DNA of 64,000 nt from Rhabditophanes sp. KR3021 (Eukaryota; Nematoda; Chromadorea; Rhabditida; Alloionematidae), in contig CAUJLY010000004.1 of assembly GCA_963281155.1 (NCBI GenBank), positions 1,922,001 to 1,986,000 of the forward strand, written 5' to 3'. The translations under genes were made by a program, and so were the position numbers. The notes beneath the pieces are model-generated. The model worked only from the letters and a program-made list of their open reading frames with translations. It was not told the DNA's origin and did not search any database. Below, one piece after another: positions 35,457 through 61,200 of the stretch (position 1 is its first letter; every line of letters begins with the position of its first letter).

Positions 35457-38400
35457 TCAACAGCCAACTCCGTTTTTCATACTTCTCGTCACGATCACTG
35501 GACTTCCATTTGCAGGTACAATCCAATCTGCTAAGCAAATAACTTTTTTTCTTGATTCAATTAGGGCAACGTCATCTTGTATAAAATTTCTGTCAATTTT
35601 AGTAAAATTATTTTCTGACATGAAAAGATTTCCTGAAACAGCAACCTTTCCCATTCCAGGTACCAACCCAACAACTGTTACACTATTTGCCGTCACCCCG
35701 GGAGTTTTTAAGACATAAATATTTTTGGAACACAAATTATACAACGAATTATCATACCATAATGTTGACGTAACTACTTGTTCTTTTGCAACATTGTTTT
35801 CAACCATTAAATTATGCGAGGGGAATAGATCTATATTTCCAATAAATTGAACACTTCCACTTGTTATGATTGTATAGTTGAAAACAACTCCGTACAGACC
35901 TTTGGATGCTAATGAGGACATTATGGATGAACGCTGAGATCCTAGACCTGTATAAAAATGATACGATTAATTAATAAATTTAAATCATAAGTCCCAGTTG
36001 AAAAAGACGTTTTGGAAGAAAAAGTCGTTTTTGGCCGTTGCATGAGTTTTACATTAATGTTCAATTTGATACTTTCACCATGAAAAGAATACCTAATCAA
36101 AGTAGCGATGACAAAAGTACAGTCTTTGAAGTTTTTAATGCCTTGTCAAAGAATAAAAAGCAGCATCGACATTTGCAGATATTAGAGCTACAGAGACTCA
36201 ACTTATGGCAAAATTTGTAAACTTATTTATAAATGGTGAAGACTTCAAGGATATGATAATTGAGATAATGAGTCGATTCCGGACAGACAAAAACAAGATA
36301 TTGACTACGCAAAGTTTTGTCGGGAAGGATCTTTTTAGCAGATCATGAAATGAATATGACTTGTAAGCAAGTGAGACTTGCCGTTGAGGAGCAAAGAGAG
36401 AAGATTAGTGATCTGTCAGATGACGAATCAATTGAATACTTTTTTGAAACACACGTATCCTTAAACTATCCTAATAAATAATTATCCCTTTTAGGAATAG
36501 TAAATGCCCAGAAACAAACGAATATTCCCTTCAAATGTCCACAAGAGAATCTGAAATAGTAGTTAATTTTGAAGATGGTCTTCCTGTCCAAGCTATTTGG
36601 AAAGATGGGAGAAAGGTAGTTGCAGTATCGCTTGATATCTTCATATTAATCAAGCATTCAATCGTTTATGGCATGAGAAAGGATTTGATTAACATCGATG
36701 ACTCAGGCTAATCGAATCATGTGGTGCACTTAAAACATCCCGGCATTGTCAAGTAAATTAATGATATTTGCTCTCAAACAAATTTTTAAAAACATATCTA
36801 ATGCCATGTCTTTCTAATTTTCGGTCTTTCTAATTTTCGGTCTTTCTAATTTTCTGTTTTTTAATTTTCTGTCTTTTAATAAATTTTGTACGCTTACTGA
36901 AAAATAAAATTATTAGTCAAAATAAACGAAAGATACCCGGTATTTACTATAACTGAGCAATCTTTTTCCTTGAATAAAGCTATTGTTGTTTCCATTTGCC
37001 AAGTGTTCGTAGCATTTCCTGGATATATGAAACCACTGGATATAATAGACAACAGGGGACCCCCTTCTATTTTGTACTGAAATTGTAAAAACGTATTTAA
37101 CGACCTCAAAATGAAAACAAGCCTAATTGGACCTAATAGATTAGCGAATTATCTCAAAAAATATAAACCTAATGGAAGCTTATAGATTAGTAAATTATCT
37201 TACACTGATAGAATTTTCAGGCTGTTCACTGTCATCACTAATTGTAACTTTAAGCTCATCTTCCTCAGCAGTCTTCGTTGCAACAGTTGATGATGTTGCC
37301 AAGTCTAAGTCAAACCCATGTCCATTCTCACTCCCCAAGCCAAAATTGCTCATTTGCAAAAGTTCCGTAAGACTTAAAGGCCTAATAGTCGATTGATTAG
37401 ATGGCGATGGTTCATTCGTAAAGTAGGCTAAGCCTTGATTAAGCAACGTATCCAATGAGTCTAACAAAAATTCATTACTTTCCTCATTAATTTGGATGTC
37501 ATTCGAATTTGGGTTAGTTTCGTTTTTTACTTTCTGCCAATTAAGTGAGTTTTTCTTCTAACAAATTAAATAAAGAGATGCATAATGAATAGGGAATTTA
37601 AGGCATTATAACTTACTAAGTTACTTAGGGAATTGACGGGGCTGCTTAATAACTTAACTAAAATTTCAGGACTGCCACAACATATCTAAACAAGTTGAAC
37701 AAAATTTATTGAGAAAACGATAGATATTAAAATCATTTTTAACATATCTCAATCATTTTGAACGAAACCTTTAATTTTTTACTTGATTATTTGGAAGCAC
37801 ATTGCATCTTTTTAAATCATAATCAACGAATAAAAAAATACATTTCTATTTTGTGTTTAAATACTGAGCTACCAAAGATGCTTTGAACTAACTTATCTGG
37901 TTAAGATCATGTAATTTCAAACATTTCTTTTAGCATATCTTAAGGACGTGCCATTTCGTTTTTACTTTAACGAGACTCACACGTGTTTTTGATTACGTAA
38001 AAAACTGCTCAAAGAGTAAATGAAAAAGAAATCTTTGTGTGAATGGATTTTGGTCAATTTTTTAAAGCAGCTTACTACGTTGATGAGTCCGCGCGAGATC
38101 CCAAAACTCCAAATTTCCCCACTCGAATACAACGTCATTTTTCCTAATTAAACGATGATACCAATTGTAAAGTTGTATTATCCAAGAACGAAGGAGATTA
38201 TCGCCACCCAAAAGAGCATGGTTCCTACTTTAAACCTATTATGGCTAAAATTAATGCTATTCCTAATGAAATGACTGATAATTTTGTGTATATTTCCTCT
38301 TAATACTTTGGTGAAGAACATTAGATCACGATACATGAACAATGAAAGTAGTCTACAAACTGTCTCTTGTAAACACTAAACCAATTGGTAAAATTCTAAT

Positions 38401-38835
38401 TGAGAAAATGTTTAAACTCAAAAATGAGATCTCTAGTGATTTTTAACTAAATTTTATGATACTTTTCCTCCAATAAAAACAACCCAGCGTACATTTGTAT
38501 TTCCGTAATCAGCTTGGCAACTGACATCACTGGCACCGACCATTTCTGGGCATGGATCTTTTGTTGAATTCTGCAAAAATATTAGTGTTTAATCATATGA
38601 ATAAATAACTTACTGGTTCGCAATACATCAACTCCAAATTCGTCCTATATCGTAATTGAGTCAAACCTTGTCCACATCCCGAAGACATGCCAAGAAACTT
38701 GACAAGCAGAATAATAATAGCAATAACAACCATTATCAAAGACACGCTAATAACTCCTAATATAAAGTTACGTCTAAACTTTTTACTTTTTCTGTAATCG
38801 GAATCAAGCATGATTCGTGTTTGTGTTAGAAGCAT
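35457..38835 (-). CDS. Type II membrane protein of unknown function
   Basis: Proposed minus-strand exons: 38835-38614, 38570-38463, 37685-37617, 37557-37204, 37076-36948 and 35933-35457, all phase 0, giving 452 residues. The first four junctions are well supported. The last junction is less certain: the donor at 36947 (GTAAAT) and the acceptor after CTCAG are the only in-frame pair I found. A short basic cytoplasmic tail (DSDYRKSKKFRR) precedes one membrane helix (ILGVISVSLIMVVIAIIILL), then a Cys-containing ectodomain (CGQGLTQLRYR, MYCEPNSTKDPCPE), an acidic Ser/Thr linker, and a C-terminal domain with many NxS/T sites, FNYTIITSGSVQFIGNIDLF and ICLADWIVPANGSP. I do not recognise the family. 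Confidence 0.65.
36038..36780 (+). pseudogene. Decayed coding relic, antisense in an intron of the type II protein gene
   Basis: Plus-strand fragments in changing frames: MHEFYINVQFDTFTMKRIPN at 36038, QVRLAVEEQREKISDLSDDE near 36370, and IWKDGRKVVAVSLDIF...LINIDDSG*SNHVV..LKHPGIVK at about 36597-36755. The last piece aligns with the antisense frame at 50741-51030 in mig-15 (IWLKKKKIVAV...NIDASGQSNEIMWIKHPSIV), so both are copies of one family. Stops and shifts show it is dead. Confidence 0.5.
36808..36878. repeat. Short tandem repeat, unit GTCTTTCTAATTTTCG
   Basis: About four head-to-tail, slightly diverged 15-16 nt units, in an intron of the type II membrane protein gene. Confidence 0.75.
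38043..38303 (+). pseudogene. 86-codon open remnant with one stop, antisense in an intron
   Basis: From ATG 38043 the plus frame reads MDFGQFFKAAYYVDESARDP and onwards, is broken once by TAA near 38145, and continues in the same frame with NDDTNCKVVLSKNEGDYRHP and GSYFKPIMAKINAIPNEMTD to TAA 38301. Residue usage looks like real protein, less A/T-biased than chance frames nearby. It is unrecognised and could be another relic of the intronic family. Confidence 0.4.
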
Positions 38836-41800
38836 AATCGGACAGAATAATTAATGAAATAAATGAAGCTAAGCTTTGTCTCTTCCCCATGGACAGGTAA
38901 AAAAGTTTGTATCAACTTTGAATGTTTACATAATTATTACGCACAAAAAACAACCAAAACAAGTCTTTACTTTCCACACACAAATTAATTTAATTAAATG
39001 TTTTTAATTAATGTAACTAGACAAAAGCACTTGATTAAAAGTATGTATTCTTGAAATTGAGAACAAAAAGTCTTTTGTCTGCGTACTCTTTCAACAATTT
39101 GGGTAGGAAATAAGATATAGGTATACCTTAAATTTAATCAAAGGGATAATAATTTGTTGACAAATTGAAATTGGTCCATGTGGGATATTAGAAGGATGTT
39201 TGATTTGGTTTTATAATCTGAGGCCACTTTGTCAAGCAAACAAAGAATTTGCAGCATGATGGCGGCCAGACCATTGTTTGAGGTCTATTACTTTCATTTA
39301 CTTCCTCAATCTTAACTATAAATGGAGCGAGAGGGAAGTTGATCAAATATAATTGCTTGTACTTGTTGGAATCAATTTACATACACCTGATAACAAAAAA
39401 AATAGTAAAGGGACCTATTCACATAATCTTGAAAAAAGTTTTATTTAAACAAAAAAAGAAACATTCGAATACTTTGTGTCACTCAAATTAACCCTGAACA
39501 TATTTATTTACACAAAAAATCTATAATCCAAACTTTCTTTATCATTTGATATCAGAACGAAACTGGCCCACAACATATTGGCAAGTCATCGATTAAAAAT
39601 CCACACACTGCCTTGACACAATAAAAATTATTATCTATCACTCAAATATACATATATTTCATTAAGAAGTCTCAATCATTAACACCACCAACTTAATTTC
39701 GGCACAATTATATTTTTCGATTACCACAAAAAAATATAAATATGAAAAGTACTACCAAATTAACATTTTATGGTAATGTGCGTTTTGTCAAATTGTAACA
39801 TTTTTGCTAAATGTCTATGTGCTTAATTATTCACTTAAATGATGACAAACTTGGAAAAATATAAATATGTTTAAATGTGAAGATTTATGTTTGCTTCTTT
39901 GATTTATTGAATTTTGTCCAAAGCCATGTTTAATCTATTTGTTAGTTTCATTTTTTTGTTCAATAAAATGTGCATGTACACAAGTTTAATATTTAATAAT
40001 TTTGATGCGAGTAACACATATGCTTCTTACTTTAGAAGAACATGGAAAGTATGAGGAAATATTGTTAAAATTAAAAAGATTAGTGTCTTTGAGTTTTGTT
40101 ATTTTCATAAATTATCTTTCCAGTCAGTGTCTTCAAAACTAATTATTTAACTAAAATTATAAAGCAAAAAGTTATAACAGTCGTTGCTTATATTAAAAAG
40201 GCAAGTAAGATTATATATCCAATATTGTCAATTTTTTTGATAAAAACAACCCCCGACATTCCTTAAAGTATTTTTAAAAAATAGAGTTCCTGAGAGCTAT
40301 CTCATGGAAATGAGGGATTTAAGGAGGTTGTTTCTTTTTTTTAAATGTGTTTGATATGAATTTAATGTAAAAAGTAAAGTATATTTGCAAATAAAATTTG
40401 TCGCCATATTAAACATTTTTTATGATTTTGCATGTTGACATAATTCATCACCTTCTAAGAGTTGATCTATTTATCGAACTGCTTGCTTGCCTTTACTGAT
40501 CTCTGAATTAGTGGTGTGTAATTTATATATGATATGATCTGAATATGAAACGAAATATTTTGAAGAATCTTACTTTTGATACTTCTTCCAACAAATAAAA
40601 AGGTTATTACTTTAGAAAAGATTGATGTCAGGTAATAATGGGGTTATAAATTAAAGTTGCATCAAAACTACAAAGAGCCTTTTGAAAATGCTTAAAACGT
40701 TAGGATATATTGCTTTGTCAATCTTATTTGATTTAATTTAATTTGCAATCACACACCTCCCAGCTCCAACTTTCTTTGTTAACTAAATTCAAAGATCATA
40801 AAATCGCTTAACTCCCAACAAATAAGTAACTTTAAAAAGTAATTTGAATGCAAAGAGGCGTTTCTGACTTTAATAAATTATAAAAGTCATACGAATATTA
40901 TTTAAAAGGAAATGGTTTCTTAGAAGACATTACTTGAATCTTTAAATAAGTATTTCCTCATTGCATTCTAATTAAAACTGAGATTAGTTGTTTCTGACAA
41001 GCAAAATGTTGTCCACAAATGTAAGGAACGTTGTAATGGTGTGGTTTCCCATTGTTACTATTATTAGTTTGGGAAATTCATGCAAACACGTGGTCAATTT
41101 GTTTGTACCTTAAAGTTATAGACAATAACACCAATCATTCTTCGAAAACCCATAATTATATTTAAATGTATTTTTTGTTGGTCTAATTACTTTAAGTTGC
41201 TACACAAATGCAATAAATAATACTACGAAGTAGTTGTTGCTGTTATAAAACTAAAAATATTATAAATAATATTGCCCTGGCATAAATAAAGTTGCTCTTA
41301 TCATTCAGATGAGAACTTAGTGGTAGAACTTGAACAAACAAACTATATATTCCTTCCCATTGTAATGTATAATTGTATTTATATTTTGCCTTTTTCCGTT
41401 TACTCAGTTTTAATGTTATCAGATGTTTTGTTTGGATTCAAAACATAAAAACAGAGCACCATCCATAAACTCTGACGTGAATCTGAAGTTTTGATACTTT
41501 TTTGATTTATTAACTAGGCTCTTTTTGTAAAACTTTATATTGAGAAAGAAACAAAATGTAAGCTTTATTTTCGAGTAACACAAAATAAAGTTTATTCAAA
41601 TGTGCCTGTCCTATATTAAGGACGTATGTTTGCAAATGATTGAAAAAATTAATGCAAAAAGTATTAAGTATATATATTTAAATAAATATATTTATACTTC
41701 TTCACTTGCTTTCCTTTTCAGCCATCTGCGTTTTGACAAAATATAGTCAATATCACTTTTCTTCATTTGTTTGTTCCGGCATTAAATTGTATTTTACATT

Positions 41801-42363
41801 ATTGAAATACAAAAAAACGCAATTCATAAGAAAGTTGATTTTAATTAAAGTTTTATAGACTCTAATTAAACTTAGTCATTTGGTTGCATGTTACGCGGAG
41901 CTTAAACTGTATTTATAGTTGTACGAAAAGTGCTTTCTAAATTATGCTCATAAATAATTAACCTGCATGACATCTATTACTAAATTGAATGTGTACACAG
42001 TTATTTATTTGTCGTAATAAAAGTGTATAGGTGACGACAGAAACTCAAATATGGCTTATCTCTTGTTCAGCCTTCTTTACATTGTTCTCAAATAATAATA
42101 ATTATTCAAACCCCAAACAACCATGCATTATAGTTTCACATCATCCCAAATTTTTCGTTAACGTCCCTTTATCGGGTTATCTTTTTGACTCGTTAACAAG
42201 ACACACCTTCTATCAATCATCATCTTTGATATAAAAATAATATAATTTTCAAGATTTAACAGTCATCATTTTGTATTATCGCAGAATCGTTTGATTTGTC
42301 GGTTTAGAAGTGACTGAATAAACAAATTTTCACTTTAATAAATATATTTTTACTCCTATAACT
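38836..42363. other. Divergent intergenic region
   Basis: AT-rich sequence between two divergently transcribed genes (type II membrane protein on minus, carbonic anhydrase on plus). No exon or RNA gene recognised; promoters of both genes should lie here. Confidence 0.5.
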
Positions 42364-43233
42364 ATGGCATCACGTAAGTCCTTGTGAATACTTCCATCCT
42401 TAACAAGCATCCTCTTTAGATTGGAATTATGAAGATAATGGCCCTTGCGGGCCTTGCCATTGGCCTGGGGATATTCACGGAAAGTCCCAATCCCCTATTG
42501 ACATTGATTTAGCTCAATTGACTAAAGCATGTTGCAAAGAGGAGTTTGTTTTCAAGAATTACGATGTTTCAATTGAAGGCCAATTCTTAAATAACGGGCA
42601 TTCCGGTAGGTTCCAAGTAAATTAGATTAAAAACCAAAATTTCAGTTCAATTCATTCAAAAAGGTGAAGAGGACGTTCCTACAATCAGCGGTGGTAAACT
42701 CGATCAGGAATATCGTTTCATCCAATACCATTACCACTGGGCACAACATGATCACCAAGGCAGTGAACATACTCTTAATACTCTTCACTTCCCCATCGAA
42801 CTTCACTTGGTTCATCAAGGCATTACTGACCCGTCAAAATTAGCCGTAGTGGGTGTTTTCTTCAAAGTAGGAGAAAAAGGCGAAGCTCTCTTTTCCGAAG
42901 AAGAGGCATTGCCTTTCATAGTTGAGTGTGATTCGAAGGTGCCTGCAGCACCACAAAGATTGGTAGATAAACTTCCAAAAAATTTGGGTTCGTTTATAAG
43001 ATATGCCGGTAGTTTGACAACTCCACCTTGCAGCGAGGTATGTTATCGCTAATGAGATCAATTTATTCATTTTTAAGATCGTTACATGGACTGTTATCAC
43101 AACTCCAATCACAATCAGCAGAGCACAACTGGAAGCCTTCAGAAAAATAAAAGATTGTGAACACAAGGTTTTGGAAAAGAATTTCCGGCCATGTCAAGCT
43201 TTAAACAATAGAAAAGTTTACTTTGTGTCATAA
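42364..43233 (+). CDS. Alpha carbonic anhydrase, cytosolic type
   Basis: Exons 42364-42373 (only 10 nt coding), 42420-42605, 42646-43037 and 43078-43233 give 247 residues, the size of the short C. elegans CAH proteins. It would convert CO2 to bicarbonate. All three zinc histidines are visible: two in YHYHW and one in ELHLVH. The gatekeeper Thr lies in LTTPPCSE, the proton-shuttle His in NNGHS, and GSEHTLN and SQSPIDI are conserved. No signal peptide is present and the protein starts MASHWNYEDNGP, so a cytosolic enzyme is likely. VHQG replaces the usual VHWN after the third zinc ligand. AATAAA at 43368-43373 is a plausible polyadenylation signal. Confidence 0.93.
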
Positions 43234-55836
<12,603 letters not shown>

Positions 55837-56322
55837 TAAGTAACTATTTACCTGCCAAAAGAAAGATGCAGCCAAAAGATATAGACAGTTTGTCAACTTG
55901 ATGCCTTATTCGAATTAGCATCATTATTATCTATAGTGCTCAATTAAATATAATAATTAACTCAGATGACACTTATCGTTGTCTTTTGAATATCTACCTA
56001 TCTAGATGACTAAACTATTTTTAACTGCATATTTTTCACGCTTTCTCACTTTAATATTTGTTGCTAATAAAGAAATAACATGTAATATAAGGCTATTAAA
56101 TAAAATGTATGATTTCATATCAATAAATTTATTTATAATATATGTCGTTTTGACTGCAAATGAATGAAATGCATAATTAAGTTCTATTTCATAATTTAAA
56201 GAACTAGACAACCAAAGTTTTTAAATCATTATTTGAATACAATAAATCATCTGATTATGTGTACTTATTAAATATTGTTTTTAAATATATCGGATGTCTC
56301 TTTTCATCAAGTACTGATTGAA
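55837..56322. other. Spacer between convergent mig-15 and chemoreceptor genes
   Basis: AT-rich sequence with no recognisable feature beyond the 3' flanks of two genes. Confidence 0.5.
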
Positions 56323-57294
56323 TTATTGAATTGCTTTAGGTTCATATATCAAATAAATTGCCAGGAATTGTGAACAAAGTATGTATGTTAATCCAGGATA
56401 CACAGTCATTTGTCCTAAAATTTTGTAAACGTCTCTTGAAAAATTAATTTTAAAAAAAACTGAAGGAATAGCACAACTAATAAGAGGTAATAAACCCAGA
56501 ATTACAGGAGGGAAAATCATCAAATAAACTTTGATAAGTGCTTTTTGAAGTTTTTGAGCAGTTTCTAAACGACATTCTTTTTTCAATTTCTTTAATTTGT
56601 GAGATAATGGGAAATATTTTACCACCAAAATATATAATGGAACTGCAATAAATGCTCCGGAAAAGTATATTATTGTGGTGCTAAATAGTGGAGTAAATGT
56701 TGCGCTAAAAACAAGTATTGTGTAATTTGAATTTGAATATGGTTTTAAAATATCAATTTCCTAAAAACAGTGTCATTTAATTATTATTAGCAAACTTACA
56801 TTCGGATAGTATTTTATAATTTCTTCTCTACTTAAATGTATTTCGTGTGAGAAAAAAATAGAAGCAATTGGAATAATAATCCAAAATATTACTATAACTA
56901 CTTTTTCAAGCTTATTCAAATGATACTTAGAATCTCTTGTACAAAAAACATTTTTTTGAAAAGTGACAATCAAACCCGTAAGCATAATTATATTACTCGT
57001 ACTGTATAATGTTAAGATAACTAAAATACTACATAGCCATTCTCCTCCATAAAGACACGGCCCTTTTGCAACAAAACCAAATAAAGGATATAATGCTTCA
57101 ATATTGATGATATTTCCAACTAATATAGCAATGCATGCTTCACTTAATTTGGCTACTAGGATCAGAAGCGTGAAAATGTCTTTTCTGTGTGGAATCAAAA
57201 AATAGACAAATGGATAAAGTGAAATATGCAAAGCTAATGTTATGTAACCAAAATAAGAAATAATATCAGAATATGCATGATCCAAAAAGACCAT
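56323..57294 (-). CDS. Nematode serpentine chemoreceptor (Srh/Str-like)
   Basis: Two minus-strand exons, 57294-56800 and 56760-56323, joined in phase 0 through a 39-nt intron (GTAAGT...TTTTTAG), give 310 residues. Seven hydrophobic segments are visible. After TM5-equivalent the loop reads LKKECRLETAQKLQKALIKV, which matches the Srh pattern in which a T-x-K-L-Q-K segment precedes TM6. The C-terminus ends soon after TM7 (AIYLIYEPKAIQ). It is expected to act in cilia of sensory neurons; ligand unknown. The Str superfamily is clear, while the Srh assignment is tentative. Confidence 0.75.
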
Positions 57295-58271
57295 TATTCA
57301 CAAATGAATAAAAATACATACATTTTAGAGCTCGTCCGTGTAATTTATTCTAAGATATCACTCTTAACAGATGAAAACGATTTACAACATTTATTAATTA
57401 GATGTAAATATTAAAGCAACTGTTTTAATAAATTTGTTCGAATTTAATTTTATAAATCAGGGTTTATATATTATTCTCTTTCACCATGTGTTATTTTATT
57501 TGTCTTTGATTTATTCACAAGGTAAATTGTCAAAAATGTGAAAATTGGCAGTCCGATAAACTTTAAATGTACTTGAAAAAACCGAATTGACAAAAGATAT
57601 GAAATTATGATTATTGTGAAATAATTCTATTTAAATTTTCATGCTTTCACTTAGATCATTTTGAGCCGTTTTAAAACTAAATTCTTTCTTCGTTGTATAA
57701 AAAATAGATTCAATTGTGTCTTACAAATGGCTATTTTGTACGTTGGATTATTGAAAGCCATTAAAAAATGTAATTTATTCATTGTGCACTTCATTAATGT
57801 CGGATAATACTCTAATCTATAATAAGCATATCGCATTTATAAAAGTGAGATATAAACAATGGTGCTTATTTTATTTATCTATCCATTCATTAACTATAAA
57901 TTTGTACATAGTCAATTTTATTCTTATTGCGATTCTTAACAATTTGCTTGTTTCGAAATATCACTTACTCCCTTGATCAATATTTCAACATTGCTTATTT
58001 GTCTTATTTTATGTAAAATATTGCATATTAAAGGAATCAAATTAATCCACGTTATACAATATTTTTTAGTAACATTTGTTTTAGTTATATTGGAAACCAC
58101 GCGGAATATGGTACGTCATGTCCCAATGGTTTACGAACAATTTGAATCAAATAGACAGTTATATTCAAATACTCATTAAAAAGTGCTGTTTTTGTCATTA
58201 TACTTTCACTTATAATATTAAACGTGTATTTTATTAATATCAATTTTAATAACTGTATTTTTTATTTTTAG
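57295..58271. other. Spacer upstream of Ski2 with weak hydrophobic frames
   Basis: Two plus-strand hydrophobic frames (57782-57976 and 57973-58179) overlap by a frameshift and include LYIVNFILIAILNNLLVSKY and QYFLVTFVLVILETTRNMVR. They might be a decayed serpentine receptor, but AT-rich DNA yields such frames by chance. A TTTTTAG acceptor ends at 58271. Confidence 0.3.
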
Positions 58272-58275
58272 AAAT

Positions 58276-61200
58276 ATGGAAGAAATTACAAACTATGATG
58301 AGAACGACCAAGACACTATTTTAAAAATAAGCGCACCCGTCGATGATTACCCGCATGCCAGATGTTTAGACGAAGTTCAGGCATTACAATTATATGACAA
58401 GCATTTCCCGGACATAACCCTCAAGTACTCATTTGAATTAGATCCCTTTCAAAAGAAAGCTGTTGCCTGTATTGAAGAAGATCAATCCTGTTTTGTTGCT
58501 GCTCACACATCCGCCGGAAAAACAGTCGTGGCCGAACATGCCATTCAAAAGGCTTTATCAAGAAACCTACGGGCAATCTACACGTCTCCTATCAAAGCAT
58601 TGTCCAACCAAAAGTTCCGTGACTTCAAAAACACTTTTGAGGATGTTGGTCTTATGACTGGTGACTACCAAATTAATGAAAAAGGTAGACTCCTAATTAT
58701 GACAACTGAGATTCTGCGGTCTATGTTGTTTGAAGGGTCGGAGAAGATTCACGACTTGGATGTTGTTGTCTTTGATGAGGTACATTACATCAATAATGAA
58801 GACAGAGGTCACGTATGGGAGGAAGTGCTAATCATGTTGCCGCGAGATGTCAAGATTATCATGCTCTCCGCAACGGTACCCAATTGCATGGAATTCGCAG
58901 ATTGGGTAGGAAGATTGAAGGACATCGACATCTACGTCGTCCAAACATCAATGCGTCCCGTCCCTCTAATTCATTCTTTGTATTGTGGATGGAACAGTGA
59001 AACAAATAGATGGATTGAAAAACTTTATGATGGAGAGAAGTTGATTGACAGTTTAAGATATGAGAAAATTTGTGAAGCAATGGCAACAGGATGTGTTAGT
59101 AAAGATAGCCAAGGCAAGTATGTACTTAGTCAGTCGAGAAATGAAAAACGATATGGTCAAAATGGCAAGAGGAATAACCATGATTTTGGCCATCAAGTTA
59201 AGCAGAATATTCCAACAAATCATCATGGAAATAGTGAAGGACGTGGTAATAATTTTCAATCCCAAAAGGGTCAGAATTGTATAAAACTCAACTGCTGCAA
59301 ACCTTTTGCTCCAACAATCGTGAACAATTTGGCTCCAAAACATATTACAAAAAGTCAAGCAGCGGACTCGGAACCATTAAATGAGTTTGATCAGGACAGG
59401 AGATCGAAAGATATGCGGATAAAGTGTGGCAAAACACCTAATCACAAAAAGACTACGCATTTTGCCGCTTCTAATGATTTTCTTCAACTAAAAAAACAGG
59501 ACGTAGCAGCGGAGAAGAAATGGCATAATACTCAGTATTTTGATAATAAAGCGACTGTCACTGATGAATTGCCATTTAAAAAAAAGAAAGCCACCAAAAT
59601 GCTAGAAATTCGCTCACCGCAATTGAAAAGAAACAAAATGCCTTCTTCACCTACTCTAGAAGCAAATATGGAACCTGCAAATGTTCAAAAGATTCCACAC
59701 AAAAGCAGTGGATGCATTTTGGACATTAAAACATCTCCTCCTCAAGATTTAAGGGCTAGTAGTATTGATGATATAAAATCTACAAACAGCAAAATAGTAA
59801 TATCTAATAGAGTTGGTGTTTTTCAAATTGATGGAAAGAAAAAGAAACCTTTAGATCAAGACAGTACATCTGAAGAAAGTGATTCTAGTGAAAAAGCTGG
59901 GGAGGAGGTAGTTGCAAAATTAGTCAAATCTATGATGATTGATACAAAAATAGAAGACATAATTGTTGATGGGGAACAAGCTCCGGCATATTCGAAAGAC
60001 GAGATGCTAAGTATTTTTGATGAAATGCCATCAAATCCTTCCTTTATTGAGAAATTAGAATCAAATTTTTCAAAAGATGGTATTGTAATTGATTATAGTA
60101 ATGCACCAGCCATGGAAAACACTTTGTCGTTGAAAGAAGAGCCTTCCGGATCAACTAATATCAATTCTGGTGTCGATGGAAAGAGAAAGGGCAGAAAGCA
60201 AAAAAACAAGGTCACAGTTCTTAAAAAAGCTGTGGAACCGAGTGATTTGATTGTTAATGGTGGAAAGAAAGATGGACCAAGGATTGTAAAAGCTGTTTGT
60301 GAAGAAGCACCTCTTGTAAAAGAAAAACCGAAACCGAAATTCATCATCAAACAGAGAGAAAAGGCGGTTGATAATAACGTAATCGAAAAAGAGGCAAAGA
60401 ACGTTTTGCAACAAGAATCTAAATTATTACCTAAAAGAGCTGAGAATGTTTATGCTAAAAAAGAATTTACAAGTACAAACAGACGTCCTGGAACGTCATT
60501 CATGGCCAAAAAACGAAACAGGATCACTACATACAAATACTTGATTGACTATTTGTACAAGGAAAATATGGTTCCAATGGTAACATTTATTTTTTCAAGA
60601 AATGTTTGCGATGAGTACATTGACGCTTTTTATAAGGAGGATTTGACAACTAGTGCTGAAAAGGTCCACATTAGGAAGTTCTTGAAGAAGTGCCTGGCAA
60701 CGATAGATGAAGCTGACAGAGACATTCCACAAGTTAAGAAGATGGTCGAGTCTGCTGAGAGAGGTTTTGGCATCCACCATTCCGGCATTCTTCCTATCAT
60801 GAAGGAAATGATTGAGATGTTATTCGCAGATGGGTTTATCAAGGTGCTCTTTGCTACGGAAACTTTTGCTATGGGAGTCAATATGCCTGCCAAGACGGTT
60901 GTTTTTGACTCGTTAGACAAGCATGATGGCAAAAGTCTTAGGCCTCTAACTTGCACTGAGTACATTCAAATGGCTGGAAGATCTGGCAGAAGAGGTCAAG
61001 ATCTAGTTGGAAATGTAATCATTATGAACAAAAATCGCGAATCTACAGACTACATATCCTTAAAAGCTATTTTGACTGGAAAAGCCACTTTGTTGGAGTC
61101 CAAGTTTAAGATCACATACAGAATGATGCTGTCTCTTCTAAGATCTGGAGAAAATCTGAGCATTGAAAATATGCTTTCCAATTCATTTGCTGAGAAAATA

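Noticed and set aside
38060..38115. Hammerhead ribozyme-like string (TTGATGAGTCCGCGCGAGAT)
   Set aside because: The second strand of stem II and the GAAA core are absent, and the region reads better as a broken coding frame.
57782..58179. Possible small membrane-protein gene upstream of Ski2
   Set aside because: Two short hydrophobic frames need a frameshift to join and have no clear splice sites; chance is likely in such AT-rich DNA.
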